DNA of 60,000 nucleotides from positions 20,911,035 through 20,971,034 of the forward strand of contig NC_045149.1 in NCBI RefSeq assembly GCF_008831285.2, read 5' to 3'. The translations under genes and the position numbers were made by a program. Shown piece by piece: positions 45,999 through 57,640 of the stretch (positions are counted from its first letter, which is position 1; each line of letters opens with the position of its first letter). The DNA is from Nymphaea colorata. Lineage: Eukaryota; Streptophyta; Magnoliopsida; Nymphaeales; Nymphaeaceae. Below the pieces are notes generated by a model that made no database searches, was not told the origin of the DNA, and was given only the letters and a program-made list of their open reading frames with translations.

Positions 45999-46324
45999 TA
46001 GTTCGGATCTGAGAAAGTTATGAACCATAAGAATTTGAAATATGACATAAATGCATATAAACTATAAAATCTTTTAGAAATCTTCGATGTAAGATTATTT
46101 TCAAGTTCCTCACGCACTTGAAGTGCTATTTATCCTCTCTTAAAGAAGTCGTAGCCGAGATGAAACTTATAGGAGAAAATCATGATGAAGGTGGTGTGAA
46201 CATAGTTGTTTAGGAGATAACAGTTATGACTGGAAATTGATGAAGTTGGGAAAGAAAGTGAGACCTTCTCAGCTAGTTATACTTTGTGAAATTTAGATTT
46301 CGCGACTGCCACCTTTCAGCGGTA

Positions 46325-46541
46325 GGCGGAGTCAGGATTTTTTGGCCGAGGGCCCTGACTGCTTGAGAAAGCAGCAGCAGATTTTTTCACGATCAGTGCT
46401 CAAAGGTGTGTTCAAAAGACTCAAGACTCATTCAAAATTGTATGACGGCCGAGTCCGAGATTGAGGGCCCGGGTTTTGGGCCTTGTTTCAGTTCCGAACC
46501 TGCAGGCCCCCGTGGGCGCTAGTCCACATGTGGCTCCACCA
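46325..46541 (-). mobile_element. Miniature inverted-repeat element, family A copy 2, inverted
   Basis: On the minus strand it starts GTGGTGGAGCCACATGTGG and leads into GGGCCTGCAGG. The other end, on the plus strand, reads GGCGGAGTCAGGATTTTTTG. It is GC-richer inside than its relatives, so the interior has diverged or been replaced. Confidence 0.55.
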
Positions 46542-46745
46542 CTGCCTAGCAGAAGTTGGCCAGTTCTTAGCGGAAAGGTCATCATTGACAAAGTATAGTA
46601 AAGGTCTTCTTGTTTCAAGTTGAGATTAAGAACTTAGCAACAGTAGGTTGCTGCATGTAATCTCAATTTACCTATCACTTTTCTAGATCAACCAGGTATT
46701 AGGCAAACCCTATTTGTTTATGTCAAGATGAATCGTAGGATCCGT

Positions 46746-46837
46746 TGCCCAAATGGAACAGTTTGTAACTGTTTAATGAATCTACCTCAAACTTTGAGTC
46801 ATATTCATCAAATAGTTACATGTTGTTCTGTTTGACA
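46746..46837. mobile_element. Small near-palindromic foldback element
   Basis: The left arm GAACAGTTTGTAACTGTTT is followed by ATGAAT. The right arm on the other strand reads GAACAACATGTAACTATTT followed by GATGAAT. The arms agree at about 20 of 25 positions, so the whole element is one imperfect hairpin. Its core resembles 45264-45392. Confidence 0.6.
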
Positions 46838-47508
46838 CATGGACCCTCAAGTATTCAACTTTTTACTAACTTAATATTAAAAAATGCGTCGACCCAGCAA
46901 GTTGTCTCAGCTTAGCTCGGTCCCTTATCAGGTCAACCCTTTCCGGAGGACTCGGTTTTATTCAAAACTCGGAAAGGCTCACCCAGAACTTGTCTGACTC
47001 ACCAAGCCAACTGCTCCTTTGGCCCGGCCAAACTGTAGTGATAGAGTACTGCTTTTCGTATTGAGTTGTTTATGATCAATGTGACAAATGAAAATAAAAT
47101 TTGTCTAGTTATTAAAGTTACATATTGCAAATGAAAAGTTAAAGCTCATTAGACTCAGGTTCAGGTACAGTGACTTAATTGTTTTAGAGCATTGGGCTGT
47201 TTACTTGGGATTTTAGCTTTATTTAATATAATTGATTTGAATGCTTACTCTTTTTGAGTTACTAGTTTTTATTGGTATGTTGATACTTAATCATGTTGAA
47301 ATATGCAACTATAGAGCAGCTTCATTGTCCGGTTTATTGTTATTGCATGAGTAATGATAACTATGTAATACAAGTAATCAGGTCATTCTATACAACTTTC
47401 TATGTTTAAGCAACAAATTATTATTATCTCTTCAAAGAAGAGCAGTTAACAAAGTCTGGGCCTGGTGACGGATTCGGCCCACCGAACCACAAGAAGAAAG
47501 CGGGGAAG

Positions 47509-47674
47509 TGGCGGAACCACATATGGGCTTGTGTGGGCAGTTGCACACACCACCACTCAATGTTTCTTTACTTTCACATTAACATTTTTAAGTGTTCGCT
47601 CTCTATATGAGAGCTCTTCCGCTATGGAATATGTGAATGAATATTTCTCGAGAAAATTTTTTTGGTTCCGCCAC
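47509..47674 (+). mobile_element. Miniature inverted-repeat element, family A copy 3
   Basis: The ends are perfect 12-bp inverted repeats, GTGGCGGAACCA and TGGTTCCGCCAC, enclosing 142 bp. Left interior CATATGGGCTTGTGTGGGCAG matches copy 1. This is the best-preserved copy of the three. The flanks do not show a clear target duplication. Confidence 0.75.
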
Positions 47675-48102
47675 CATTGATGTAGCTCATTTATTAGCAT
47701 TTCTTACCTCTCATCTGTAATCCTATGCTTAGAAGCTTTATGCATTTAGAGAAACTTGTGGTTTGTGCTTTTTAGGATGTGATGATGTAAGATCATGTGA
47801 AAGTTGAACAACAAGCGCAAAACATATATGTACATACATACGGTAGGTGAAGGAAATCATAATCACTCTCTTCTTCATGCAATCAAAAATCATTCCATAG
47901 ACTCGGTTAATTAAGATCTTTTGCCATATTTTTCACTTGCTGAGTGTTGATCTAGTAACATTTAGTGAAGTTGTGACATGTACAAGACACTTTGGAAAGG
48001 TTTTAGCGAGAAAAATAACTTGTGTACATCTTACAAATAGTTCAAAAGAGCGTAGACACTGGACGCAGTAGGCACACTTTGAGTAAGGTTTGATTTGAAT
48101 CT

Positions 48103-48546
48103 ACCAAACCTAGGGCTGCACAATGAGTCGAGCCCGAGCTGGGCTCGACTCGAACTCGCCCGGTTAAACTCGGCTCGAGCTCGACTCGTTTATAAACGAG
48201 TCGAGTTCGAGCTTACAATGAAACTCGAATGAGTAAACGAGTCGAGTTCGAGTTTTAAGAACTCGACTCGTTTATACTCGACTCGACTCGTTTATACTCG
48301 ACGAGTAAACAAATTTCATCCCACGTCATGAAATTTACTAGATATTTTAAAAAGAAGGATCATATTTTATTTAGACGAGCTAATCGAGTCGAGCTCGAGC
48401 TCGACTTTATTTAATCGAGTCAAGCTCGAGCTTGTGTTAGGTAGCTCGACTCGAGTTCGAGTCGAGTTCGAGCTCGTTGAGTCGAGTCAAGCTCGAGCTG
48501 GGCAAGCTCGAGCTCGACTCGGCTCGTGTGCAGCCCTAACCAAACC
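48103..48546. mobile_element. hAT-like miniature element with perfect 8-bp target duplication
   Basis: The element is 48111-48538 (428 bp), with terminal inverted repeats TAGGGCTGCAC and GTGCAGCCCTA. It is flanked on both sides by ACCAAACC (48103-48110 and 48539-48546), an exact 8-bp duplication of the kind hAT transposases make. The inside is full of GAGTCGAG/CTCGACTC-type motifs in both orientations and can fold back extensively. There is no transposase. A second copy is at 55795-56285. Confidence 0.88.
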
Positions 48547-49747
48547 CTAATCGCCTGCGTCTGTTCCATCTAGAGTTAATCGATGGATCGGATTCAAATC
48601 CGATGTACTTTTTACTATTGGGTATTCACGGACTCAAAAGTGAGTTTGGATTCAAATGAAGAAAAGAAATCTAAATCTGATATGAATGAACTGACTTTAA
48701 ATACACAATAGGATCCCAACCACAATATTATATAACCAGAAAGCAAATTTCAAAATGTATGGATGTTGGGTGTGGGGCATTTGCTTGAAACTAAATTCAG
48801 GTTCAAACCCAAACCAATTAGTTGTATCAAAATTCGAGTCTGTTCAGATGTCACTTCTTGAATCCCAATCTGAAGCAATTTGGTTGATCATCCGATCAAT
48901 TATCCGGCTCAAGCATGAGTAAGAGCCTGGATGGGGATTGAAACAGTTTAAGATCAAACCAAAATATCAGATGGAATATGATACGGGTTAGGAAGATTTG
49001 GTGGAAATTCACGTGATTATCTGGATTTGGTCAGTCCTCTCGAATCGAATTCTGGCAAATGCACCATGGGCTGTAAAACCCACATCAGGAGAATTACGCT
49101 TTTGAGATTTCAGTTCGCCCCTTCACTTTTCCAAATTCAAACTTAAAGTGTGCTTCTGTTTTACCACAGAAATCTGGCCTTGTGAAACTGTTCTTTTACA
49201 GTTTATAAGTAAGCGAAGGGAGACCCATGTTGGCCGGTTGCCTGATCATATCATAGGTAGCACCAACCATCATATTTAGGACCATGTGATCCGGTAACCA
49301 TACCATACCTCTGGCACATCTGACAAAAAGGATTCAAAATCGAGCAGTGGAACATAACCTGTCTGCATCCTTGGTATGAACAAATATACGCAGGCCTGTA
49401 TCAGGATCTTCTAATAAATTTTTCAAACATTCGATAACGTTGAAGTTCAACTTCAGGGGGTTCATGATCAAACTCACAACATTAAACCAGAAAAGGATTG
49501 TATAAAAGTTGTTTAACATTTCCCGTTTTGCTTTTAAAACACAGAGACGATTCGGCGATTAACCAACACAGAAGGCAGACAGACCACCATAGCCAATGTT
49601 CAACGGGCAGTGAATTTGCAGAACTCACATGTATACACAAACGACACCACCCTCCCCTTATCGACCCCTTCTTCCATCCAGTCTCGCCATATCGAATTGC
49701 TTTTCTCCTGCAACCCCCTTTCCCCTCCTCTACCATCTTTGTTCCTT
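48547..49747. other. Intergenic stretch and DnaJ 3' untranslated region
   Basis: 48547 to about 49400 has no recognised feature. About 49450-49747 probably holds the minus-strand 3' UTR of the DnaJ gene. I did not find a canonical polyadenylation hexamer on that strand. Confidence 0.4.
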
Positions 49748-51588
49748 TTACTGCTGCGCGCACTGAACCCTCTGGGGACCACCCATGTGCTCTTCGTCCT
49801 CCTCGTATGCCTCCTGCGCCTGGCTTTGCTTCCTCCTCATCTCCTCCTCCATGTTCACGTCGTGCAGTGTCGTCTCCTCGCACTCGTCGAGCTCCATGTC
49901 CGTCAAACCAACCGACGGCCGCGGCGGCAGGACGGATTCAATGGTCTTGCACTGCTCCGGCGTGAGGGAATCAGGGAAGTCGATGTTGAAGTGAATGTAG
50001 AGCTTCCCCTTCATGAAAGGTCTCTGGTACATGGGCATACCCTCGTCGTCTATCGCCTTGAATTGTTCTGTAACGAGCAGAGGGGAAAAGAACAACGGAA
50101 AAAATAATAATAAATCATCCAGTAGACGACCGACCAACTCCCAAACTAGCAAAGATTCCGTTCATTGATCATTAATCTGAAAATTGGTCTAAAGTCTGAA
50201 ATTCCGCTTGAGAAAGGCGAGACTCACCAGGCTTGATGACCTCCCCTGGCTGAGATTTGATCAGCAATTGCCTATTGTCAAGGTGGGTGAGCACGAACTG
50301 GAAGCCACACAGTGCCTCGGTTAGAGAAAGTGTGTGCTCCACAAAGAGATCATCTCCCTTCCTCTTGAACCTCGGGTGCTCCTTCACTTGCAGAACGAAC
50401 ACTATATCACCAGTCACCATATCCGGCTGCCATGGCAGACGAAATCGACAGGACAACGTCAGGAACGGAAAAAGAGATGACCACAACAAGGCAATCAAAA
50501 AACGAACAGGGGAAAAAGCTTAAGGCGCGGAAAATCTGCATACCGCCTCGTCGGCCTCTCCTGCAAAGGTAATCTTCTGCCCGTTCTGCATACCCTTCTC
50601 GACGACGACCTCAAGGACCTTCTTGTCCTGAACCACCTTCTCTCCCTTGCATTGTGGGCACCGGTCCTTCTCGTTGATGATTTCGCCGCTACCCCTGCAC
50701 TCGTTGCAGTGCTGCTGTACCTGCTGAATCATGGATGGCCCGACCTGACGGATGGTGACCTTCACGCCGCTACCTTGGCAACCAGCACACTTCATGGAAG
50801 CGCCGGATTTCGATCCCTTGCTGTGGAACAAATGATTGCGCAATTGGAACACGTTCTCGTCTCTTTGTGAAACAAACAAATCAGAATGAAGGCTTAAGCC
50901 TAAAGCAAACTCACCCCTTGCATTTGGAGCATATGACATTGCGGGAGAGCGATAGCTTCTTCGAGGTGCCATTGTAGAGGTCTTCGAGGGACACCTTCAG
51001 GGGATGGATCACGTCCTCCCCTCTTCTCTGCCTCCTTCCCCTGCTGCTACCGCCTGCTAAACAACACAGACATTTCGATCGAATTAAACCCCCGGAAATC
51101 CACGTTCTATTAGAAAAAAGATCTCAAGAATCGCATGGTCACCTTTCATACCTCCGAAGGGACTCCCACCAAAGAAAGATTGGAAGAGGTCGAAGGGATC
51201 GCCACCTCCACCGCCCATTCCTTCCTTGAGCGCATCTTCACCGTAGGTGTCGTAGATGTCTCGCTTCTCCGGATCACTGAGCACCTCATAAGCCTGAGCT
51301 AGCTCCTTAAACTGCAACAAGAAACAACATTGCATTCAATTCTTGCCCACAAATCTTCTCAAGTCCCCAAGACGTCTCAGTTACGAAAACCAACAGAAGA
51401 CAAAATTGCAGAGAGAGAGAGAGAGAGAGAGAAGCAACCTTCTCCGGATCGCCACCCTTATCAGGGTGGTTCTTGATGGCCGCCTTCCTGTAGGCCTTCT
51501 TCAGATCCTCCTGAGAGGCGTTCTTGGGCACCCCCAGGACCTCATAGTACTTGGTGTTGTCGCTCTTCTTCGGTGCCCTTGCGAACAT
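49748..51588 (-). CDS. Type I DnaJ (HSP40) co-chaperone, 6 exons
   Basis: This cytosolic co-chaperone stimulates the ATPase of Hsp70 and delivers clients. Exons with GT...AG borders are 51439-51588, 51143-51311, 50915-51053, 50544-50820, 50228-50426 and 49748-50067, giving 417 residues, the usual length for plant type I proteins of the ANJ1/J2/J3 group. The J-domain has HPD at residues 41-43. A Gly/Phe-rich part follows ([23 protein letters not shown], about 81-106). Four zinc-finger repeats have Cys pairs at 148/151, 164/167, 191/194 and 207/210; the fourth repeat reads CPQCKGEK. A substrate-binding C-terminal domain follows. The tail CAQQ (414-417) is a farnesylation signal, which fits membrane association known for this group. 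The gene is intact in all parts. Confidence 0.96.
51411..51432 (+). repeat. (GA)11 microsatellite at the start of DnaJ intron 1
   Basis: It lies just inside the first intron, ending 6 bp from the donor at 51438-51437. On the coding strand it is a CT run. Confidence 0.95.
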
Positions 51589-51960
51589 CCTTCCTTCCTT
51601 CCTTCTTCTTCCTCCTGCGAAGCTACAGAAACGTTCTCAAATCTCTCTCACAGTGAACGGAAACGATGATAGTGCCAAAGACCAAGAAGAACCAGAGAGA
51701 CTTTTCCCCTTCGAGACGTAAGGCGGGGGGACGACGGCATATATGGAGTTTCCCCTTTCCGATGGACGGCTGGCGTGGATCTGCTGGCCAGGGTGTGGGG
51801 AACGCGGACCGTCGATGACCGACCACGTTGGAAGTCTCTCGAAGTTCGCGAGAGCGTGGAGGAGATGCTTTCTTCTTCTAGAGCCTTCCTCGAACCCGAC
51901 TCATATCGTTTTCCGCGACGCCCTTTTTTCCCGCGGACGGAACCACACGACTTGGATTGG
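51589..51960 (-). promoter_or_regulatory. DnaJ leader and promoter region
   Basis: On the minus strand a TATA-like CCATATATG lies at 51738-51746, about 150 bp before the start codon, which would allow a leader of about 120 bp. The region is much richer in G and C than the DNA further upstream. A weak heat-shock-element-like stretch with CTTCTAGAGCCTTCC lies at 51876-51890, where two of three 5-bp units fit. Both are pattern matches only. Confidence 0.35.
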
Positions 51961-53662
51961 GAACCCTAATCGCCCTCCTCTTTCGGATCGAATTCGAACC
52001 AAATCCAATCCGTGGTTGACCGGTTGATCGAATTTAAAGTCAGGTCTGGATCTTGATCACATGGTTTTCTATGGATCCGATAGAAGAGTTATTTGAGTGT
52101 TGATTTTCCAACAATAACATAATATTATTATTCTATAAACTTACTATAATAGATTGTTCTATGAATCTACTTCGATTTTTAAAATTCATTGCTAAAATAC
52201 TGTAGCTGCCAAATATTCGTAATTGATAATAATTTAATAAAGTTTAGTGATTGCTTCATGGCGTTTTAGTGATGGATTTTGAATATTTAGACATCTAACC
52301 AACATTTAGCAACTGATTTCAATTTTCCATATATATATATGTATCTAGATACACACATTTATTTATTTATTTATTTATGGGTAGGTACTACACTTACAAA
52401 TAGTCATCTTGAGTGTTGATTTTCTTAATATGGATTATTGATATAAAAAGAAAAAAGAAATAGGGTATTTTGCCCATCTAATATTAATTAACAACTTCTT
52501 ATCATTGTTTTTCTCTCAACCATCATCTTGGAAAGGTAAATTAGTGATTAATTATAGATCTAAGATGTTGCTGGATAGTTAAAAACTAAAAAATTTTCGT
52601 CGTAGTCTTCGTTGAAAACGCCATATTCATGTAAGAATTCTAAACTCTCATGCACCAAATATTGTTGTATGGCTAAAAGCTAAAAAATTGTTGCAAAGAA
52701 CACCAAAAATCTCATTAAAATGCCGTAAATCATTGATGCATCATAAGCTACAAGCAATTGCTCTTGTAACAACTACATTTTCGTGAAGTGCACATAATTT
52801 TTAGTCATTCGGCAACATTTAACATGACAACATAAAACTCTCTTTATATATAATAGTCCGAATTGACTTGAACTCTTAAGGATAGTCATTAGAAATATGT
52901 ATGAAACTTTTAATTGATGATTAGTAGGATGGCACTAAACCGATGCTTTCTCGTTCATTTCCTTCTTTCTTCTTAGTTGTTTCTTGTTCACCTTCCTACT
53001 ACTTCCCCACTTTTTTTAAATAACTTCGAAATCTTTTCGTAAAAGTTGATATTTAAAAAAAAACACCAATTTTTGGTAAAGATTATATTTAATAAAAATT
53101 TATGTAACTTGATTATTTTTCATCATAGAATGTGATTATTTCTTAAAAAAAACGACAAGGTGGTTATTGATGCATGAAATTGTTTTGGTAAAAAAACAAA
53201 AAATTATTGCCACGATAAATATTTGGGGAAAAAATAAAACCATATTAAAGCTGGTTTTTTTTCTTCCCATTTTAAGTTTCCATTTCAATATGGTAATAGG
53301 CTCATTCTTAAAAAAAAAAAAAATCACAAATTGGCTTTACCAGTTATGACATGTATGAAGATGTGATGTTCCCCTATTTTAGTATTAATTATATTTTCAA
53401 ATCCTTCTTAGAAAATGATTGGCCCTTTTAAGTTTTAAGGCATTTCTCTTCTTTGCTTTAATAATTTGGACATGGTTTAAAGAGATGTTTGAAGGACAAA
53501 AAAGTGTATGGTTTTTCCTTTTTTAAAAAATTGAAATGTCATAGAGAGAGAAAAAAGAGAGCTATTAACGTAATATCTATAATGTCAATTGACCCAGCTT
53601 GTTCTACAATAGAATATAATAAAGCAGAGAAGTTCTTTTATATTATTTTTATCAAATAAAAG

Positions 53663-53745
<83 letters not shown>

Positions 53746-54895
53746 GAAAGAGGGAGAGGGAGTGGTAAAAACATACACTTAAGCCAAGGATAAAAGCCAA
53801 ACTCATTGATTTCTTGTTAGGCAACTATTTTAAATAAATAATAAACGTCCTAATATGTATCTAAAAACTATTTTGATGTAAAACAGACTTTGATTCAAGT
53901 TGTTTTAATGAAAATTGTTGATTTTTTTATTGCCATGCCATGAAGGCCGTTCATTTTTTCTTATTATAGAAACACTATTAAAGTATAACAAGTGATCAAT
54001 TTAGTATATGTTTTGCATCAACTCATTCTTAAGATCATATGAATAAAATTAGTTTGCAAAAAATTTATTTTAAAAATCAAAATCAAGGGTTCTTGCTTTT
54101 ATTTTTGACCTAAGTATAATATATATATATATATATATATGAACTAAAATCCATCGATCATTTTGTGACAAAAGCCACTGTATCAATCTTCCTCAATGAC
54201 ATCTTCTGCTTACCTTAAATTGGTTTACCAGAGAAAGTCTTTCATGCTACTCTCTAAAACTTGGTTTTCACAAAACCAGGTTTTATGAAAACCTGTTTTT
54301 TTCTAATAAGTTTTAAAAACCTAGTGTACATGTTTGGATGATCATAGAAAAACCAAATTTTTGCTATTTAAAATCAGGTTTTTGATGAAAACCTTAAGGG
54401 TTTCAGGTTTTTCGCCGGCTTTGTGAAAACAAGAACAGCATTTTCTTTTCATCCAAACGCTCCTTAAACTACAAGTAACCGGACCCTTGTCAGGGCCGTC
54501 TTAATAAATGTTTTAGTGTTGGCAGTGGCCCGCACGAGTACCGCGGTAGTTGGCAGTGGCCCGCACCAGTCACACAGTAGCTCTCCTTCTCGACCGAATG
54601 TGATTTTGAATTTTAGTCGGATTTAGCAAAGAAATTTTAGATCTGATTAGTACTGAGATTTGAATATGGCGTATCGCCTGATATCTCAGTCCAAATTCGA
54701 GCTTCACATCCGACTGATAATCGATCATACGTAGTCCGAACCGTTTACATATAAACTGAGGTTACCATAACGTAAATTTCTACGATGTGAATCGTTTCCT
54801 GAATTTCGGGCAAAATATTGGGTTAAAATGAAACTTTCCGCGACGTATCCTCCCAAAACACCGGCTTGCGTTCAAGTCGAACCGTTTCGATTCGC
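51961..54895. other. AT-rich intergenic stretch with microsatellites
   Basis: No recognised gene is present. The (TTTA)n tract at about 52359-52377, the compound (CT)n(TA)n at 53666-53741 and (AT)11 at 54119-54140 stand out. Near 54330-54460, GTTTGGATG and CATCCAAAC face each other about 110 bp apart and may mark an old small element. Confidence 0.5.
53666..53741 (+). repeat. Compound (CT)14(TA)24 microsatellite
   Basis: This is the longest simple tract in the window: CT units pass directly into TA units over 76 bp. The TA part can extrude a cruciform. Confidence 0.95.
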
Positions 54896-55794
54896 TTTCG
54901 TCATCTTCTTCATCTTCATCATCATCATCCCTCTCTCTCTCTCTTTCTCTCTCTCTCTGGTTCATAAGCGCGGGAAGCGCTTGGAGGGCGGGGGGAGTCC
55001 CCTCTCCTCTCCCCGTCTGGTTGGCAATTCCGGTCGGCGACTTGAGAGGAGATCGTTATCAAGACTTCTCCTCCTCTGTTCTCCTGGTGAACATTCGATT
55101 CTTATCTAGTTGCTTCTTTGCCTCTTTAACGTTCGGTTGTTTTTTCTTTAGTCATTGACAAATTGGACATCTTCTTCTCTTTTTATTTTTGACAGTTCAG
55201 TTATTCTAATTCACAATTCGATTTTTCTGTTGTTGGTTGCTCTCGTCCACGATTTACATCTTGATATATTTTTTTCTCTTTTTCGTTTTTCTTTTCAATT
55301 TTCTAATTCACTTTGTGCTCATGTTAAGGCTACTCTATCGGCCTGGTGATATAACTTATTTGTTTTCCTTGTTTCTGATTGATGAGGATTGCATCTTTCG
55401 TCTTCGTTCCTTTTTTTTTTTTCACTCTGTTCTGCTCGGTTTTTGTTCGAAACTGATTGCATCTACCTGTTCTAGATGAGATGTTATGGTTCAACCATTT
55501 TTTCAGGGCGCTCCTGTTATTTTTTTGGCCAAAATTTCAGTTTCGTTTTCTATTTTCTGGTGGACGAGATATGAAGGTACATGGATTAGGAAATGGACTC
55601 TCCTTATTTGATGTCCTTTGAGACCATATATGAAAAGGCGAAGGAAAGGTACAGAGTACCTTTTGTATCAGACTTCTTGTCTCCTTGTAATTGGATTGTA
55701 GTGATTAGGAAGGTACAAATTTCGCTCGAGTGTGGGGATCCTAGGGACCCTTTAGCCCTTTTTCTCAAATTTGAACTCACGTACTTGTTTGGAA
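54896..55794 (+). promoter_or_regulatory. Possible 5' leader of an unidentified plus-strand gene
   Basis: A CT-rich tract (54930-54958) is followed by about 150 bp with clearly higher GC content. The next DNA is T-rich, like a plant intron. This arrangement (CT-rich leader, GC-rich first exon, T-rich intron) is common at plant gene starts and also seen, on the other strand, upstream of both recognised genes here. No start codon with a convincing protein was found, so the call is weak. Confidence 0.25.
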
Positions 55795-56293
55795 TAGGGC
55801 TGCACAACGAGCCGAGCCGACTCGGGCTCGACTAGAACTCACTCAAAAAAACTCGGCTCGACCTCGGCTCGTTTATAAACGCGCCGAGTTCGAGCTTACA
55901 AAGATACACGAGTTAAGTTCGAGTTTCAAGAACTCGACTCACAAACCGGCACTCTATATGGTATTGCCAAAACCGTTTCACCAAATCACTGGTTTTAACT
56001 TTTAGGGCAAAAACAAATTTTCATAAGTTACATGAATTAATGCATACATGAGTTAAACGAGTTAATGCTTACACGAGTTCACACTAAACATGCTAACACT
56101 TAAACGAGATAAATGGGTTAAACGAGTCGAGTTTGAGTTCGATTTGTGTAGTTGAGTTGAGCTCGAGCTTGCTATAAGGAGCTCGAGTTCGCTATAAGGA
56201 GCTCGAGTTTGAGTTTTTTGAGCTGAGTCGAACTCGAGCTCGAGCTGGCCAAGCTCAGGCTCAACTTGGCTCGTGTGCAGCCCTAGTCTAGAA
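55787..56293. mobile_element. hAT-like miniature element, second copy
   Basis: The element is 55795-56285 (491 bp), with the same ends as the copy at 48111: TAGGGCTGCAC and GTGCAGCCCTA. Flanking 8-mers GTTTGGAA and GTCTAGAA agree at 6 of 8 positions, a decayed target duplication. The inside has the same GAGTTCGAG / CTCGAGCT-type motifs but is more worn, so this copy looks older. Confidence 0.85.
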
Positions 56294-57640
56294 TATCCTT
56301 ACAACCTTTTAGCGGCCATAGAAAAGTGAATTGGAGGAGGAAACACCTCTTAGATCCTCAAAAAGCGAGAATTTAGGGTGCGTTGTTCCAGACGTGGACA
56401 TGGGTACTACACCATGCCTGGCAAGCTCCTCATGCAATATTAGTTGATTGAATTTCGTGTATTTGGAAAATAGTCATGGGTGAAAAGGAAGCCAGCAGTG
56501 AATTTGAGTTTTTCACCCAAAATAAGGGACCATACTGGCATTCAAAGAAAAGAAATCAAACGGTCAATCTCATTTTCACTGCAAATTAAGGAACAGGCTA
56601 AAATCAGACTTAGGATTAATGAAATGAGTAGATGATCTGAGTGAACGGTTTGAGAGTTTCAAGCACTTAACTGCACAACTGCACTCTTAGAATGGATTTA
56701 CTATTTGGTTTTGAAGATACCCTTGGAGGAGGATAAATTTACTTCATATTATTAGTCTTTTGGGAGTAATGACTCGTGGAGTATGCTTTCCGTGCATATT
56801 GGATCAGGTTTCATATGATTGAACATTTAAAACCAGTTAAATGTACAAGGTCATCAGCATCAAAGCTCTTCAAAACTCAGAATCATCATCAATGTGACGA
56901 AAAAGAAGGCTCTTCCTGCTGAGTCACCTTTGTTGCTTATATAGGAACCTTCAAGATCTGAAGCCTGATAATTGGCTTGTGCCATGTGCTTTCTCCAGTA
57001 CTTTGATATGGAATCAGCATAATACAGGTTAAAGACACTAAGATATCACTTCTACGAAGATGTAGGGTAAGAGGAGATGCATTTCCCTTTTCTGCAAATG
57101 TGATAAAATAGCAAAATGATAAGAAAATCTTAGGTAGTTGCACATTTTATATCATGTCGTATGGTGTGTATGCATTACTTGGGGTACTTACCTTGTCTGG
57201 GGACATCCAGTGGCATGCTTCTGAGATCCAGTTTACATGGTTGCATTCACGGCAGACTGGCAGTTGACTGTCGTGTACTATAAGTACATCAGGAGTGCTA
57301 ATGATATTGCTTGCAAAACCAGAGTCCTGGTTGTTGTTGTATATATTCGTTGTCCTTTACTGTCATGCTACTTAAGCCTTCATGTAGATAAAAGAAATAT
57401 AAATGACACACTGTTTCTTTTATGGTTATAGGTTCTCATGACGCCAGTATCATCTAATCCGAGGTGCTCCAAGTCCACTTGCTTCAACTTTGAATTACTG
57501 TTATACGTTGCATCTTTCAGCTGTTCTTCAAAAGCACAATGGCAACTATTTGTTTTGTAGTTTATTGTATATTGTCTTTTTATTTTTCCTGTTCTCTAGT
57601 ATTATTAGATGTTTTGTCTTCCCATAGTTCCTAAAATCAT
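56294..57640. other. Intergenic or intronic stretch with no recognised feature
   Basis: No domain, RNA gene or repeat was recognised. If the plus-strand gene suggested by the fragments at 57641-58421 is real, this could be intron. Confidence 0.3.

Noticed and set aside
49498-50107. Two plus-strand open frames of 155 and 165 codons overlapping the DnaJ 3' end.
   Set aside because: They are antisense to the last DnaJ exon, rich in Ser, Pro and Leu from its reverse complement, with no known domain.
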